64,000 nt of DNA from Fodinibacter sp963833495 (GTDB lineage Bacteria > Actinomycetota > Actinomycetes > Actinomycetales > Dermatophilaceae): positions 281,325 to 345,324 of the forward strand of contig CAWHYJ010000004.1 of the NCBI GenBank assembly GCA_963833495.1, in the 5' to 3' direction. The notes under the pieces were generated by a model. The model was not told the origin of the DNA. It searched no databases and saw only the letters and a list, made by a program, of their open reading frames with translations. Positions 51,129 through 62,597 of the stretch are shown in pieces (the stretch's first letter is position 1; each line of letters opens with the position of its first letter). Position numbers and translations under genes: made by a program.

Positions 51129-52475
51129 CTACGTGGTCTCACGCTCATAGACGTCGGGGATGCCGTCGGCGTCGTCATCGCGCGACTCCAGCTCGGCGAT
51201 GCGCCGGTAGACCTGGTTGCGGATGCGCAGCAGGACGGAGGCGAGCAGGGCGGACAGCAGGGAGCCCACGAGCACGGCGAGCTTGACGGCGTCGTCGCGC
51301 TCGGAGCCCACGCCGAAGGCCAGCTCGCCGACGAGCAGGGACACCGTGAAGCCGACCCCGGTGAGCATGGCGAGCCCGAAGACGTCGCGCCAGGACAGGT
51401 CGGTGTCGAGCCTGGCGCGGGTGAACCGGGCCACGAGGTAGGTCGAGCCGAAGACCCCGACGACCTTGCCGAGGACCAGGCCGGCGATCACCCCCAGTGC
51501 GACGGCATCGGTCAGAGCCGGCCCCAGACCACCGTCGACGAACCGCACCCCGGAGGCGAAGAACGCGAACACCGGCACGGCGATGCCCGCCGAGATCGGC
51601 CGCATCAGGTGCTCGAACCTGTGGGCGACGTCGGTGCTGCGGTCGTGGGTGCTGATCGAGGGCACCGACGCACGTGGCTTGACCGGCACGACCAGACCCA
51701 GCAGCACGCCGGCCACCGTCGCGTGCACCCCTGAGGCGTGCACCAGGCCCCAGGTGGCCAGGGCCAGCGGCAGCAGCAGCCACCAGTAGGTGATCCGTCG
51801 CTGGGTGAGCGCGGCGAACGCCGCCAGCGGCACCAGCGCCATCAGCAGCGGGCCGACCTGGAGGTCGGAGGTGTAGAAGATGGCGATGATCGTGATCGCG
51901 ATGAGGTCGTCGACCACGGCGAGGGTCAGCAGGAACGAACGCAGTGCCGACGGCAGCGAGGACCCGATCACGGCGAGCACGGCCAGGGCGAAGGCGATGT
52001 CGGTGGCGGTGGGGATGGCCCACCCACGCAGGGCGTCGCCCTCACCGCCGGCCAGCACCACGGTGCCGACGAAGAACAGCGCGGGCACGATGACCCCACC
52101 GATGGCCGCGACCACCGGGACCACGGCCTTCGCGGGCGAGCGCAGGTCGCCGACGAGGAACTCGCGCTTGACCTCCAGGCCCGCGACGAAGAAGAAGATC
52201 GCGAGCAGGCCGTCGCCGGCCCAGTGGCCGACCGTGAGCTCGAGGTGGCCCCACTCGATGCCGATCACGGTGTCGCGCAGCGTGAAGTAGGCGTCGGACC
52301 ACGGCGTGTTCGCCAGCACCAGGGCGGCCAGGGCCGCCACCAGGAGCAACGCACCGCCGATCGTCTCGGTGCGCAGCGCGTCGGCGACGACCTGGGCCTC
52401 GGGCCAGCTCGGCCGGCTGAGGATGCCCGGTCGTTCCTTGGGGGCCGGGGTGGGGGCCGGGTCGGTGCCTGCCAT
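51129..52475 (-). CDS. nhaA: Na+/H+ antiporter NhaA
   Basis: 448 residues from ATG 52475. About 11-12 helices. Signature region AIPTATDIAFALAVLAVIGSSLPSALRSFLLTLAVVDDLIAI holds the paired Asp residues (VVDDL) that bind Na+ and H+. N-terminal FFFVAGLEVKREF matches NhaA. Electrogenic exchange, pH and sodium homeostasis. It ends with a charged tail. Neighbouring holin-like gene is in the same direction, 80 nt downstream. Confidence 0.96.
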   Translation of the reverse strand: MAGTDPAPTPAPKERPGILSRPSWPEAQVVADALRTETIGGALLLVAALAALVLANTPWSDAYFTLRDTVIGIEWGHLELTVGHWAGDGLLAIFFFVAGLEVKREFLVGDLRSPAKAVVPVVAAIGGVIVPALFFVGTVVLAGGEGDALRGWAIPTATDIAFALAVLAVIGSSLPSALRSFLLTLAVVDDLIAITIIAIFYTSDLQVGPLLMALVPLAAFAALTQRRITYWWLLLPLALATWGLVHASGVHATVAGVLLGLVVPVKPRASVPSISTHDRSTDVAHRFEHLMRPISAGIAVPVFAFFASGVRFVDGGLGPALTDAVALGVIAGLVLGKVVGVFGSTYLVARFTRARLDTDLSWRDVFGLAMLTGVGFTVSLLVGELAFGVGSERDDAVKLAVLVGSLLSALLASVLLRIRNQVYRRIAELESRDDDADGIPDVYERETT

Positions 52476-52760
52476 GCCTGGTCTCCTGTGGTCGGTGACA
52501 CGGGGGTCCCCGCGTGGTCGCGGGAGCGGTGCCGACCAGACTTCCCGGCGCTCCGCCGCAAGTCTATCGGCGGTCCTCGGTCGGCATTCGACGATGTCGC
52601 CGAGGGCCGGCAGCGAGCGGACCGCTCAACAGGCAGTCGGCGCCCGGCGCGCGTCCGCTGAGCACGAAGCCGGCGACCTCCATGGCCCACTGCCTGTCGG
52701 CCGGTCCGCTCGCCGGCACGTGCCGCGGAGGTGAGCAGTGCGGCATCCGGGAGCACGGAC
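52476..52760. other. Intergenic region, no gene seen
   Basis: About 285 bases between nhaA and the acs terminator. Open frames are Arg/Pro/Ser-rich and unlike real genes. Probably holds the nhaA promoter. Confidence 0.6.
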
Positions 52761-52792
52761 GAGGGGTGTCGGGCTGCTGCCCGACACCCCTC
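52761..52792 (-). terminator. Perfect 14-bp stem-loop after acs
   Basis: gaggggtgtcgggc (52761-52774) and its exact complement (52779-52792) flank a 4-base loop tgct. It starts 18 nt after the leftward acs stop. Confidence 0.85.
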
Positions 52793-52809
52793 CTTCTCCC
52801 GCCCGGACG

Positions 52810-54783
<1,974 letters not shown>

Positions 54784-55420
54784 GGCGTGCTCCTCCTCGT
54801 TGAGTGTCTGCCCCCCCACCCAACCCGCTGCGGCCCCGCACGGCAACCGCCCAACCACCGGGAGCCCGGTGGGCGGGCGGCGCCTGCGATGAGCGGACCC
54901 GTCAGCCCCGACGAGAGGTGGTGGGGCCGGTCGGGGCCGCGCCCACCGGGCCCAGGCGGTACGAACCGTCGGTGAGCCGGGAGGTGTTGGCCAGCGCCAT
55001 CGGCGCCAGGTAGCAGTGGCCGGCCCGACCGCGACCATTGCGGGGGCGGAGGCGGACACGGCGTGCCCCTTCGGGAACGTCCAGTCCGGGACGTCCAGCC
55101 GGGGAGAGGCGTTGCAGGCCGTCGGCGGGACCTCGCGGAGAGGACCGAATGGTGCGCCCCCTGATGCCTTGCGCGGACCCGGTTGCCCGGCTCCACGTCG
55201 TGCGTCTAGTGACCGCGCGAGGCGGGCGAGGGCGGAAACCGGCGATGGCGGTGGTTTGGTCGTGTGACCTTGGAGATGCACACAATGTCCAGGGTTTTCC
55301 GAATCCGGAGCGCGAAAGTGTGCGCTCATTGCCCATCGGCTACGCCATCGGTTTCGTCGTGCCCGAGAGCATGGAACCGTAGGGAGACAGGCCCACAAGG
55401 CCACGACAACTCACAAGGAG
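54784..55420. other. Long divergent intergenic region between acs and phhA
   Basis: About 640 bases. Leftward frames near 54902-55030 include a plausible segment (LAPMALANTSRLTDGSYRLG) but most of the rest reads as random Arg/Pro/Gly, so I do not call a gene; a remnant is possible. A 6-8-6 palindrome gagcgc/gcgctc (55308-55327) upstream of phhA could be an operator. Promoters of both acs and phhA must be here. Confidence 0.55.
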
Positions 55421-56326
55421 GTGAGCACGGTGTTCGAGGAGGGACAGCTCTACTCAGCCGTGACGACCGACGCCGACGGTCAGGTGCAGGTGCACCTGGG
55501 GGAGAACCACCCCGGCTTCACGGATGCCGGCTACCGGGCCCGCCGCGGGGAGATCGCCGCGGCCGCGCTCGCGCACCGACCGGGCGAGCCGGTGCCGACG
55601 ATCGACTACACCGAGCAGGAGCAGGACATCTGGCGACTCGTCTCCGCCGAGCTCGCACCCAAGCACGAGAAGTACGCACACTCGGAGTTCCTGGCGGCCA
55701 AGGCGAACCTCGCCCTCCCCACCGACCACGTGCCGCAGCTGCACGAGGTCACCGAGCGCCTGACGCCCCTGACCGGCTGGAGCTACCGCGCCGCCCCCGG
55801 CCTGGTACCGCTGCGCGAGTTCTACGCCGACCTCGGCGCGCGCACCTTCAACTCCACGCAGTACCTCCGGCACCCGAGCCAGCCGCTCTACACGCCCGAG
55901 CCCGACATCATCCACGAGGTCATCGGGCACGCCAACCAGCTCGCCAGCCCGCGGTTCGCGGCGATCACCGAGGCGGCCGGGCAGGCCAGCGCGCGGCTCC
56001 AGAGCGACGAGGCGATGCAGTTCGTCGCCGACGTCTTCTGGTTCTCGATCGAGTTCGGCGTCATCGCCGAGCACGGCGAGACCAAGGCCTACGGCGCCGG
56101 CATCCTGTCGAGCTACGGCGAGATGGACGAGTTCGGCCACATGGACATCCGCCCCCTCGACCTGCACGAGATGGGCACGCTCAACTACGACATCACGGCC
56201 TACCAGCCGGTGCTGTTCCGGGCCGAGAGCCTGGACCAGCTCGAGGACGTCGTGGGCGGGTTCTTCGCCACGGTCGACGACGACCTCGCCGCCCGCCTGC
56301 GCGCGGAGGCGTCGCTCGGCGGCTGA
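55421..56326 (+). CDS. phhA: Phenylalanine 4-monooxygenase
   Basis: 301 residues from GTG 55421 with AAGGAGGTGAG. Non-haem iron motif EPDIIHEVIGHANQL (His-His) and the third ligand Glu in FWFSIEFGVIAEHG. Catalytic-domain-only bacterial form (no ACT regulatory domain). Converts Phe to Tyr with a tetrahydropterin and O2, opening Phe degradation. Ends at a strong hairpin shared with the convergent actP gene. Confidence 0.96.
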   Translation: MSTVFEEGQLYSAVTTDADGQVQVHLGENHPGFTDAGYRARRGEIAAAALAHRPGEPVPTIDYTEQEQDIWRLVSAELAPKHEKYAHSEFLAAKANLALPTDHVPQLHEVTERLTPLTGWSYRAAPGLVPLREFYADLGARTFNSTQYLRHPSQPLYTPEPDIIHEVIGHANQLASPRFAAITEAAGQASARLQSDEAMQFVADVFWFSIEFGVIAEHGETKAYGAGILSSYGEMDEFGHMDIRPLDLHEMGTLNYDITAYQPVLFRAESLDQLEDVVGGFFATVDDDLAARLRAEASLGG

Positions 56327-56363
56327 GGTACCAGCGCAGGGCGCGTGGTTCGGCACGGCATAC

Positions 56364-56400
56364 AGCGGCCGCGGAGGGAATGATCCACTCCGCGGCCGCT
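56364..56400. terminator. Bidirectional stem-loop between phhA and actP
   Basis: agcggccgcggag (56364-56376) pairs perfectly with ctccgcggccgct (56388-56400) around an 11-base loop, midway between two convergent stop codons (56326 and 56423). Confidence 0.85.
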
Positions 56401-56422
56401 GCGTGTGCGGTGAGGCGTTGCC

Positions 56423-58066
56423 TCAGTGGTTGACCGCCTCCGCGACACCGTGACCGGTGAGGCTGCGGACCTCCATCTCGGCGTACTTCTGGGCGTTGTG
56501 CTCCTTGCTCGTGACCGAGCCGAGCCAGCCGAGGAAGAACGCCAGCGGGATCGAGATCAGGCCCGGGTTGTCGAGCGGGAAGAGGTGGAAGTCGATCGCG
56601 GTGCTGGTGATCATCGACTGGCTGGGGCCACCCTCGACCAGCGGCGGCTTGCCCGACACGACCGGGCTGAAGATGATCAGCACGAGCGCACTCGTGAGGC
56701 CGCCGTAGATGGACCACAGGGCGCCACGGGTGTTGAAGCCCTTCCAGAACAGCGAGTACAGGATCGTGGGCAGGTTGGCGCTGGCGGCGATGGCGAAGGC
56801 CAGGGCCACGAGGAACGCGATGTTCTGGTTCTTGGCCAGGATGCCGCCGAGGATCGCGATGATCCCGATGACGACGGATGCCGTGCGCGCCACCCGCACC
56901 TCCTGGTCCTGGGTGGTGTTCCCGCGCTTGAAGACCTCCTTGTAGAGGTCGTGGGCGAAGGTCGCCGAGGTGGTGATGGTCAGACCTGCGACCACCGCGA
57001 GGATCGTCGCGAAGGCGATGCCCGAGATGACGCCGAGGAAGACCGAGCCGCCGAGCTCGTAGGCGAGCAGCGGCGCGGCCGAGTTGGCCTTGCCGGGGGC
57101 GGCGAGGATGGCGTCGGGGCCGACCAGGGCCGCGGCCCCGTAGCCGACGACCAGGGTCAGCAGGTAGAAGCCGCCGATCAGCCAGATGGCCCACTCCACC
57201 GACTTGCGGGCCTGCTTGCTCGTGGGCACGGTGTAGAACCGCTGCAGCACGTGAGGAAGACCGGCGGTGCCCAGCACGAGCGCCATCGACAGCGAGATGA
57301 AGTCGATCTTGGTCGTGAGGGTCTTGCCGTACTTCAGGCCGGGCTCGAACAGCTTGTCGCCGGCGGGGGAGTTGTCGGCGGCGGACTGGAAGAGCTCGGA
57401 GAAGCTGAAGCTGAACTTGCCGAGCACCATCAGGGTGATTACCGCGGTGCCGGCGATGAGCAGCAGCGCCTTGATGATCTGCACCCAGGTGGTGCCCTTC
57501 ATGCCACCGATGAGCACGTACGTGATCATGATGCCGCCCACGAGCGCGATGACCAGGTTCTGCGCCGTCTCACCCTGGATGCCGAGGAGCAGCGAGACCA
57601 GGCCACCGGCACCGGCCATCTGGGCCAGCAGGTAGAAGAACGACACCGTGATCACCGAGATGGCGGTCGCGATGCGCACCGGGCGCTGCTTGAGGCGGTA
57701 GGACAGCACGTCGGCCATCGTGAAGCGGCCGGTGTTGCGCATCAGCTCGGCCACGAGCAGGAGCGCGACGAGCCAGGCGACGAGGAAGCCGATGGAGTAC
57801 ATGAAACCGTCGTAGCCCTGCAGGGCGATGGCGCCGGCGATGCCGAGGAAGCTCGCGGCGGAGAGGTAGTCACCGGCGATGGCCACGCCGTTCTGGCGGC
57901 CCGAGAAGGCGCCGGCAGCGGTGTAGTACTGCTCGGCGGTCTTCTTGCCGGACGAGACGCGGATGACGATGACGAGCGTGATGACGACGAAGGCCGCGAA
58001 GATCGCGATGTTCAGGATGGGGGAGCCGACCGAGGTCGCCTCGGCGAAGGGGAGCGTGCGGGCCAT
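56423..58066 (-). CDS. actP: Cation/acetate symporter (ActP type, solute:sodium symporter family)
   Basis: 547 residues from ATG 58066, about 13 helices. SSS-family pattern: QNGVAIAGDYLSAASFLGIAGAIALQGYDGFMYSIGFLVAWLVALLLVAELMRNTGRFTMADVLSYRL, GGMKGTTWVQIIKALLLI, and GTAGLPHVLQRFYTVP. Imports acetate and similar short carboxylates with a cation. Four bases after its DUF485 partner gene, the usual actP-yjcH arrangement. Confidence 0.95.
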   Translation of the reverse strand: MARTLPFAEATSVGSPILNIAIFAAFVVITLVIVIRVSSGKKTAEQYYTAAGAFSGRQNGVAIAGDYLSAASFLGIAGAIALQGYDGFMYSIGFLVAWLVALLLVAELMRNTGRFTMADVLSYRLKQRPVRIATAISVITVSFFYLLAQMAGAGGLVSLLLGIQGETAQNLVIALVGGIMITYVLIGGMKGTTWVQIIKALLLIAGTAVITLMVLGKFSFSFSELFQSAADNSPAGDKLFEPGLKYGKTLTTKIDFISLSMALVLGTAGLPHVLQRFYTVPTSKQARKSVEWAIWLIGGFYLLTLVVGYGAAALVGPDAILAAPGKANSAAPLLAYELGGSVFLGVISGIAFATILAVVAGLTITTSATFAHDLYKEVFKRGNTTQDQEVRVARTASVVIGIIAILGGILAKNQNIAFLVALAFAIAASANLPTILYSLFWKGFNTRGALWSIYGGLTSALVLIIFSPVVSGKPPLVEGGPSQSMITSTAIDFHLFPLDNPGLISIPLAFFLGWLGSVTSKEHNAQKYAEMEVRSLTGHGVAEAVNH

Positions 58067-58069
58067 CGG

Positions 58070-58423
58070 TCAGATCTCCTTCACGGCGGTGGCGGCGGCG
58101 TCCATCTGGACACCGACGGCCTCGGCCATCGGGTCGAGCTGGCTGTTGGCCCAGCGGGCGTAGGTGATCGTGATCGCGAAGGTCGTCACGAACTGGCCGA
58201 GGCCCAACAGCAGGCCGACGGTGATGCCCGGCTTGCCGACCTGCTTGCCCATGAACTCGGGGGCGAACATCGACAACAGGACGTAGAGGAAGTACCAGGT
58301 CAGGAAGAACGCGGTCATCGGGAAGACGAACCCGCGGAACTTCTTGCGCAGCGCCTGGAACTCCGAAGTGGACTGCACAGTGAGGTAAGCGTCCTCGGTC
58401 TGCGTGCGAGCGTCGTTGCTCAC
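58070..58423 (-). CDS. DUF485 domain membrane protein (ActP partner, YjcH-like)
   Basis: 117 residues from GTG 58423 with GGAGGTGACCT. Two transmembrane helices, PMTAFFLTWYFLYVLLSMFAP and VGLLLGLGQFVTTFAITITYARWAN, the core of DUF485. It begins the operon with actP. Role in acetate uptake is presumed from constant linkage. Confidence 0.95.
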   Translation of the reverse strand: MSNDARTQTEDAYLTVQSTSEFQALRKKFRGFVFPMTAFFLTWYFLYVLLSMFAPEFMGKQVGKPGITVGLLLGLGQFVTTFAITITYARWANSQLDPMAEAVGVQMDAAATAVKEI

Positions 58424-58654
58424 AGGTCACCTCCAGGGTCGGTGTCCGGACGGTGCTGCCCGGATCGACCCTCAGCGTGGCGCCACGGCCGGGCCTGTGG
58501 GGACCCGTATGGGAGGGCCCCGCGGCAGGCGGGTGGGCGGGGCGACGTGCGGCTGGTCGCAGCGCGCCGAACGGCAGGCGGCGCACGACGAACGGCGGGG
58601 TGCGTGCGGCCCGGCGGCGACGGCATCCGCCCTGTTCCCCGGCAGAATGGGGGC

Positions 58655-59695
58655 GTGCGCGCGCTTCGGAAGGTCACCGCAGGTCCAGGTCTCGAGCTCG
58701 TCGACGTGCCCGAGCCACCGTGCGGCGACAAGGACGTCAAGCTGCGGGTGCTGCGGGCCGGCCTGTGCGGCACCGACCTGCACCTGGAGCAGTGGGACGA
58801 GTGGGCGGCGGCGACCGTGAAGGTGCCGATGACGCTGGGTCACGAGTTCTTCGGCGAGGTGGTCGAGGTGGGGGCCGACGTCGACCACGTGGCGGTGGGC
58901 GACCGGGTGTCCGGCGAGGGGCACATCGTGTGCGGCAACTGTCGCAACTGCCGGGCCGGGCGCCGGCACCTGTGCATCAACACGGTGGGGGTCGGGGTGA
59001 ACCGCGACGGCGCGTTCGCCGACTACGTCGTCATCCCGGCGACCAACGCCTGGGTGCAACCCGCCGACCTCGACCCGGACCTCGGGGCGCTGTTCGACCC
59101 GCTCGGCAACGCGACGCACACGGCCCTGCAGTGGCCCGTGGTCGGGGAGGACGTGCTGGTGACCGGCGCGGGGCCGATCGGGGTGATGGCCACCGCGGTG
59201 GCGCGGCACGCCGGGGCGCGACGCCTCTGCGTCACCGACCTGTCGCCCGCCCGCCTCGCGCTCGCCAAGGCGGCCGGGGCCGACCTCGTGGTCGACGTCT
59301 CGGCGGGGGCGTCGCTGCGCGAGGCGCAGGCCGAGCTCGGCATGGTCGAGGGGTTCGACATCGGGCTCGAGATGAGCGGGTCGCCGGTGGCGGTGCAGGA
59401 GATGCTGGCCAACATGAACCACGGTGGCCGGGTGGCCCTGCTGGGGCTGCCCAAGGACCGCTACGCCATCGACTGGGGGCGGGTCATCACGCACATGATC
59501 ACGCTGCGCGGCATCTACGGGCGCGAGATGTTCGAGACGTGGTACCTCATGGGGTCGATGCTCGCGACCTCGCCGTCGCTGCGTGAGGCGGTGTCGTCGG
59601 TGGTCACCGGGCGCTACCCGGCCGAGCAGTGGCAGCAGGCCTTCGACGAGACCCGGTCCGGCAACGGCGGCAAGGTCGTCCTCGACTGGAGCTGA
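58655..59695 (+). CDS. tdh: L-threonine 3-dehydrogenase
   Basis: 346 residues from GTG 58655. Medium-chain zinc dehydrogenase: catalytic Cys in GLCGTDLHLEQW, GHEFFGEVVEVG, structural zinc CGNCRNCRAGRRHLC, the TDH-typical INTVGVGVNRDGAFADYVVIPATN and NAWVQP, NAD motif VTGAGPIGVMATAVARHAGA. Oxidises threonine to 2-amino-3-ketobutyrate. kbl follows, but 164 nt apart with a repeat between. Confidence 0.96.
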   Translation: MRALRKVTAGPGLELVDVPEPPCGDKDVKLRVLRAGLCGTDLHLEQWDEWAAATVKVPMTLGHEFFGEVVEVGADVDHVAVGDRVSGEGHIVCGNCRNCRAGRRHLCINTVGVGVNRDGAFADYVVIPATNAWVQPADLDPDLGALFDPLGNATHTALQWPVVGEDVLVTGAGPIGVMATAVARHAGARRLCVTDLSPARLALAKAAGADLVVDVSAGASLREAQAELGMVEGFDIGLEMSGSPVAVQEMLANMNHGGRVALLGLPKDRYAIDWGRVITHMITLRGIYGREMFETWYLMGSMLATSPSLREAVSSVVTGRYPAEQWQQAFDETRSGNGGKVVLDWS

Positions 59696-59704
59696 CCCCA
59701 CCCA

Positions 59705-59784
59705 GCGTCCCGAGATCGACCAATAGGTCACAGCAGGGACGCCGCCCCGTCCCGAGATCGACCAATAGGTCACAGCAGGGACGC
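59705..59784. repeat. Two tandem copies of a 36-nt hairpin unit between tdh and kbl
   Basis: Copies at 59706-59741 and 59748-59783 are identical over about 35 nt. Each can fold: cgtccc...gggacg outer stem and gacc-aata-ggtc inner stem. The pair sits inside the tdh-kbl operon, where neighbours are usually almost contiguous. Confidence 0.85.
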
Positions 59785-59859
59785 ATCGGGTTCGGCATAC
59801 GCTGGCGGGGCGGCGCCGCACCCGGGCGACCGACCTGCCGGAACCCCTGAGGAGACGAC

Positions 59860-61053
59860 GTGTACGGCGCCATCAAGGACGAGCTCACCGCGACCCTGGC
59901 GGAGATCGAGGAGGCCGGGCTCTACAAGCGGGAGCGCGAGCTGACCACGCCACAGTCGTCGCACGTGGCGACCGACGGCGGGGCATCGCTGAACTTCTGC
60001 GCGAACAACTACCTGGGCTTCGCCGACCACCCCGACGTCGTTGCCGCGAGCCGGGCTGCGTTGGACCAGTGGGGTTTCGGGATGGCGTCGGTGCGCTTCA
60101 TCTGCGGCACCCAGACCCAGCACACCGAGCTCGAGGCGCGGCTGTCGCAGTTCCTGGGCGCCGAGGCCACGATCCTCTACAGCTCGTGCTTCGACGCCAA
60201 CGGCGGGGTCTTCGAGGTGCTCTTCGGCGCCGACGACGCGATCGTGAGCGACGAGCTCAACCACGCGTCGATCATCGACGGCATCCGGCTCAGCAAGGCC
60301 GCCCGGTTCCGGTACAAGAACGCCGACCTGGCCGACCTGCGCACCCAGCTCGAGACGGCCCGGGCGGGCGGCGCCCGCCGGGTCTGCGTCGTCACCGACG
60401 GCGTGTTCTCGATGGACGGCTCGTACGCCCCGCTCGACGGCATCTGCGACCTGGCCGACGAGTTCGAGGCGATGGTGCTGGTCGACGACTCGCACGCCGT
60501 GGGGTTCGTCGGCGACGGCGGCCGCGGGACGCCCGAGCTGTTCGGCGTGATGGATCGGGTGGACATCATCACTGGGACGCTCGGCAAGGCGCTCGGCGGG
60601 GCGTCGGGCGGCTACGTCGCGAGCCACCAGGAGGTCGTCGACCTGCTGCGCCAGCGCTCGCGCCCCTACCTGTTCTCGAACTCGGTGGCACCGGCCGTCG
60701 TCGCCGGGTCGCTGGCCGCGCTCGACCTCGTGTCGGGCTCGAGCGAGGGGCGGGAGACGTTGCGCGCCAACGCCGCCCTGTTCCGCGAGCTGATGACCGA
60801 CGCCGAGTTCGAGCTGCTGCCGGGGTCGCACCCGATCACCCCGGTCATGTTCCCCGGCGACGACGGTGCCCGCCGGGCGTCCCAGATCGCCGACCACATG
60901 CTGGCGCACGGCGTCTACGTCATCGCGTTCAGCTTCCCGGTGGTGCCGCGCGGCAAGGCCCGCATCCGGGTGCAGCTCTCGGCGGCGCACTCGGAGGCCG
61001 ACGTGCGGGCCTGCGTCGACGCCTTCGTGGCGGCGCGCGACGCCGTCGGCTGA
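59860..61053 (+). CDS. kbl: Glycine C-acetyltransferase (2-amino-3-ketobutyrate CoA ligase)
   Basis: 397 residues from GTG 59860. Class II aminotransferase fold: SLNFCANNYLGFADHP, the substrate region FICGTQTQHTELE, DDSHAVGFVG (PLP-contacting Asp and His), and the PLP Lys in TGTLGKALGGASGG. Cleaves 2-amino-3-ketobutyrate with CoA to glycine and acetyl-CoA, completing the threonine pathway begun by tdh. Confidence 0.97.
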   Translation: MYGAIKDELTATLAEIEEAGLYKRERELTTPQSSHVATDGGASLNFCANNYLGFADHPDVVAASRAALDQWGFGMASVRFICGTQTQHTELEARLSQFLGAEATILYSSCFDANGGVFEVLFGADDAIVSDELNHASIIDGIRLSKAARFRYKNADLADLRTQLETARAGGARRVCVVTDGVFSMDGSYAPLDGICDLADEFEAMVLVDDSHAVGFVGDGGRGTPELFGVMDRVDIITGTLGKALGGASGGYVASHQEVVDLLRQRSRPYLFSNSVAPAVVAGSLAALDLVSGSSEGRETLRANAALFRELMTDAEFELLPGSHPITPVMFPGDDGARRASQIADHMLAHGVYVIAFSFPVVPRGKARIRVQLSAAHSEADVRACVDAFVAARDAVG

Positions 61054-61064
61054 CCGGCATCCGA

Positions 61065-62597
61065 TCAGTCGCGGACGCGGGAGCGGGCCAGGGCCACCCG
61101 CTCGGGAGTGTGCAGCCGCACCATGGTGCGCCGGGTGCCGGCGGGGATGCGTGACGGCGTGGCCAGCGAGACCAGCACCGCGGTGGTGATGGCCAGCGGC
61201 GTGGCCCACATCGCGGGGTTGGCGAGCAGGGCGCCGGTCCACCCGCCCTCGGGTCCGGTGGCGATGGTCCAGCCGATCGCCACGGTCGCCGACGTGCCAC
61301 CGACGACCAGCCCGGCCATCGCCCCCCACGTCGACAGGCCCCGCCACCAGACGCCGAGCATGATGAGCGGCGCGAAGGTCGCCGCCGCCACCGCGAACGC
61401 CAGGCCGACCGTGGTGGCCAGGCCCAGCGGCTCGGTCGCGCGGCTGACGCCGTAGGGGATGACCACCGCCAGGATCGCCGCCACCCGGAAGCCGCGGATG
61501 CCGGGCACGTCGCCGCCGGCCATCCGGGTCGCCCGCGGGCGCAGCAGCTCCTGGTCGATGACACCAGTCACCGACATGGCCAGGCCGGATGCCGTGGACA
61601 GGAACGCCGCGAATGCGCCCCCGGCCAGCATCGCGGTGAGCAGCTGCCCCCCGAGCCCGGGGAGGAGGGTCTCGGGGAGCCGCAGCACGATGGTGTCGGA
61701 GCCCACCCCCGGCGGGAGCGTCGGGTAGGCCACCCGTCCGAGTGCGCCATAGACCGGGGGTAGTAGGTAGAAGAAGCCGAGCAGCGCGATGACCGTGACG
61801 GTGGTGCGACGGGCGCCGATGCCGTCGGGGTTGGTGTAGTAGCGCACGAGAACGTGGGGCAGCCCCATCGTGCCGAGGCACAGGGCGAGCACCGTGGATG
61901 CCGTGCGGTAGGTGGGGTGGTCCTGAGGACCACTGGGGGACAGCGGGATGTTCCACGACGGGTCGACCTGGGGCGCGGGCGACCCCGACCGGAACCACAG
62001 CGCGAGCAGCACGAACGCGGGCACGGCCAAGGCGGTGAGCTTGATCCAGTACTGCACGGCCTGCACGAAGGTGATCGACTTCATCCCCCCGGCGCCGACG
62101 GCGAGGGCGACCACCACCATGACGACGAACCCGCCGACCCAGGCCGGGGCGCCGGTGACCAGGGTCAGGGTCAGGCTCGCGCCCTGGAACTGCGGCACCA
62201 GGTAGAGCCAGCCGATGCCCACGACGAGCACCGACGAGACGAGCCGGATGGCGCGCGAGCCCAGCCGTGCCTCGGCGAAGTCGGGCAGCGTGTAGGCACC
62301 CGAGCGCCGCATCGGCGCGGCCACGACGACGAGCAGCACGAGGTAGCCGAGGGTGTAGCCCACGGGCAGCCACAGCATGTCGACACCCTGGTCGTAGATG
62401 AGCCCAGCGACGCCGAGAAAGCTTGCGGCGGAAAGGTACTCGCCGCTGATGGCTGAGGCGTTGAGGCGCGGGGAGACGGTGCGACCGGCGACGTAGAAGT
62501 CACTCGTGCGTCGCGACAGCCGCAGCCCCAGGGCTCCGACGACCAGGGTGGTGAGGCAGACGAGGGCGACCGCGATGATCGACAGCGGGTAGCTCAC
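61065..62597 (-). CDS. Solute:sodium symporter family transporter (second ActP-like)
   Basis: 510 residues from GTG 62597, overlapping the upstream gene (GTGA). SSS features: FYVAGRTVSPRLNASAISGEYLSAASFLGVAGLIYDQGVDMLW, GAGGMKSITFVQAVQYW, GTMGLPHVLVRYYTNPDG. Related to the acetate/carboxylate branch but distinct from the 56423-58066 copy. Its expression is presumably set by the LytTR two-component genes upstream in the same direction. Substrate unknown, likely a short carboxylate. Confidence 0.92.
   Translation of the reverse strand: MSYPLSIIAVALVCLTTLVVGALGLRLSRRTSDFYVAGRTVSPRLNASAISGEYLSAASFLGVAGLIYDQGVDMLWLPVGYTLGYLVLLVVVAAPMRRSGAYTLPDFAEARLGSRAIRLVSSVLVVGIGWLYLVPQFQGASLTLTLVTGAPAWVGGFVVMVVVALAVGAGGMKSITFVQAVQYWIKLTALAVPAFVLLALWFRSGSPAPQVDPSWNIPLSPSGPQDHPTYRTASTVLALCLGTMGLPHVLVRYYTNPDGIGARRTTVTVIALLGFFYLLPPVYGALGRVAYPTLPPGVGSDTIVLRLPETLLPGLGGQLLTAMLAGGAFAAFLSTASGLAMSVTGVIDQELLRPRATRMAGGDVPGIRGFRVAAILAVVIPYGVSRATEPLGLATTVGLAFAVAAATFAPLIMLGVWWRGLSTWGAMAGLVVGGTSATVAIGWTIATGPEGGWTGALLANPAMWATPLAITTAVLVSLATPSRIPAGTRRTMVRLHTPERVALARSRVRD

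Noticed and set aside
54902..55336. Leftward hypothetical gene between acs and phhA
   Set aside because: Only a short segment reads like protein; most is Arg/Pro/Gly-rich, with no ribosome site or recognisable family.
55264..55420. Riboswitch or attenuator ahead of phhA
   Set aside because: No conserved riboswitch core or leader peptide was visible; only a small palindrome was noted.
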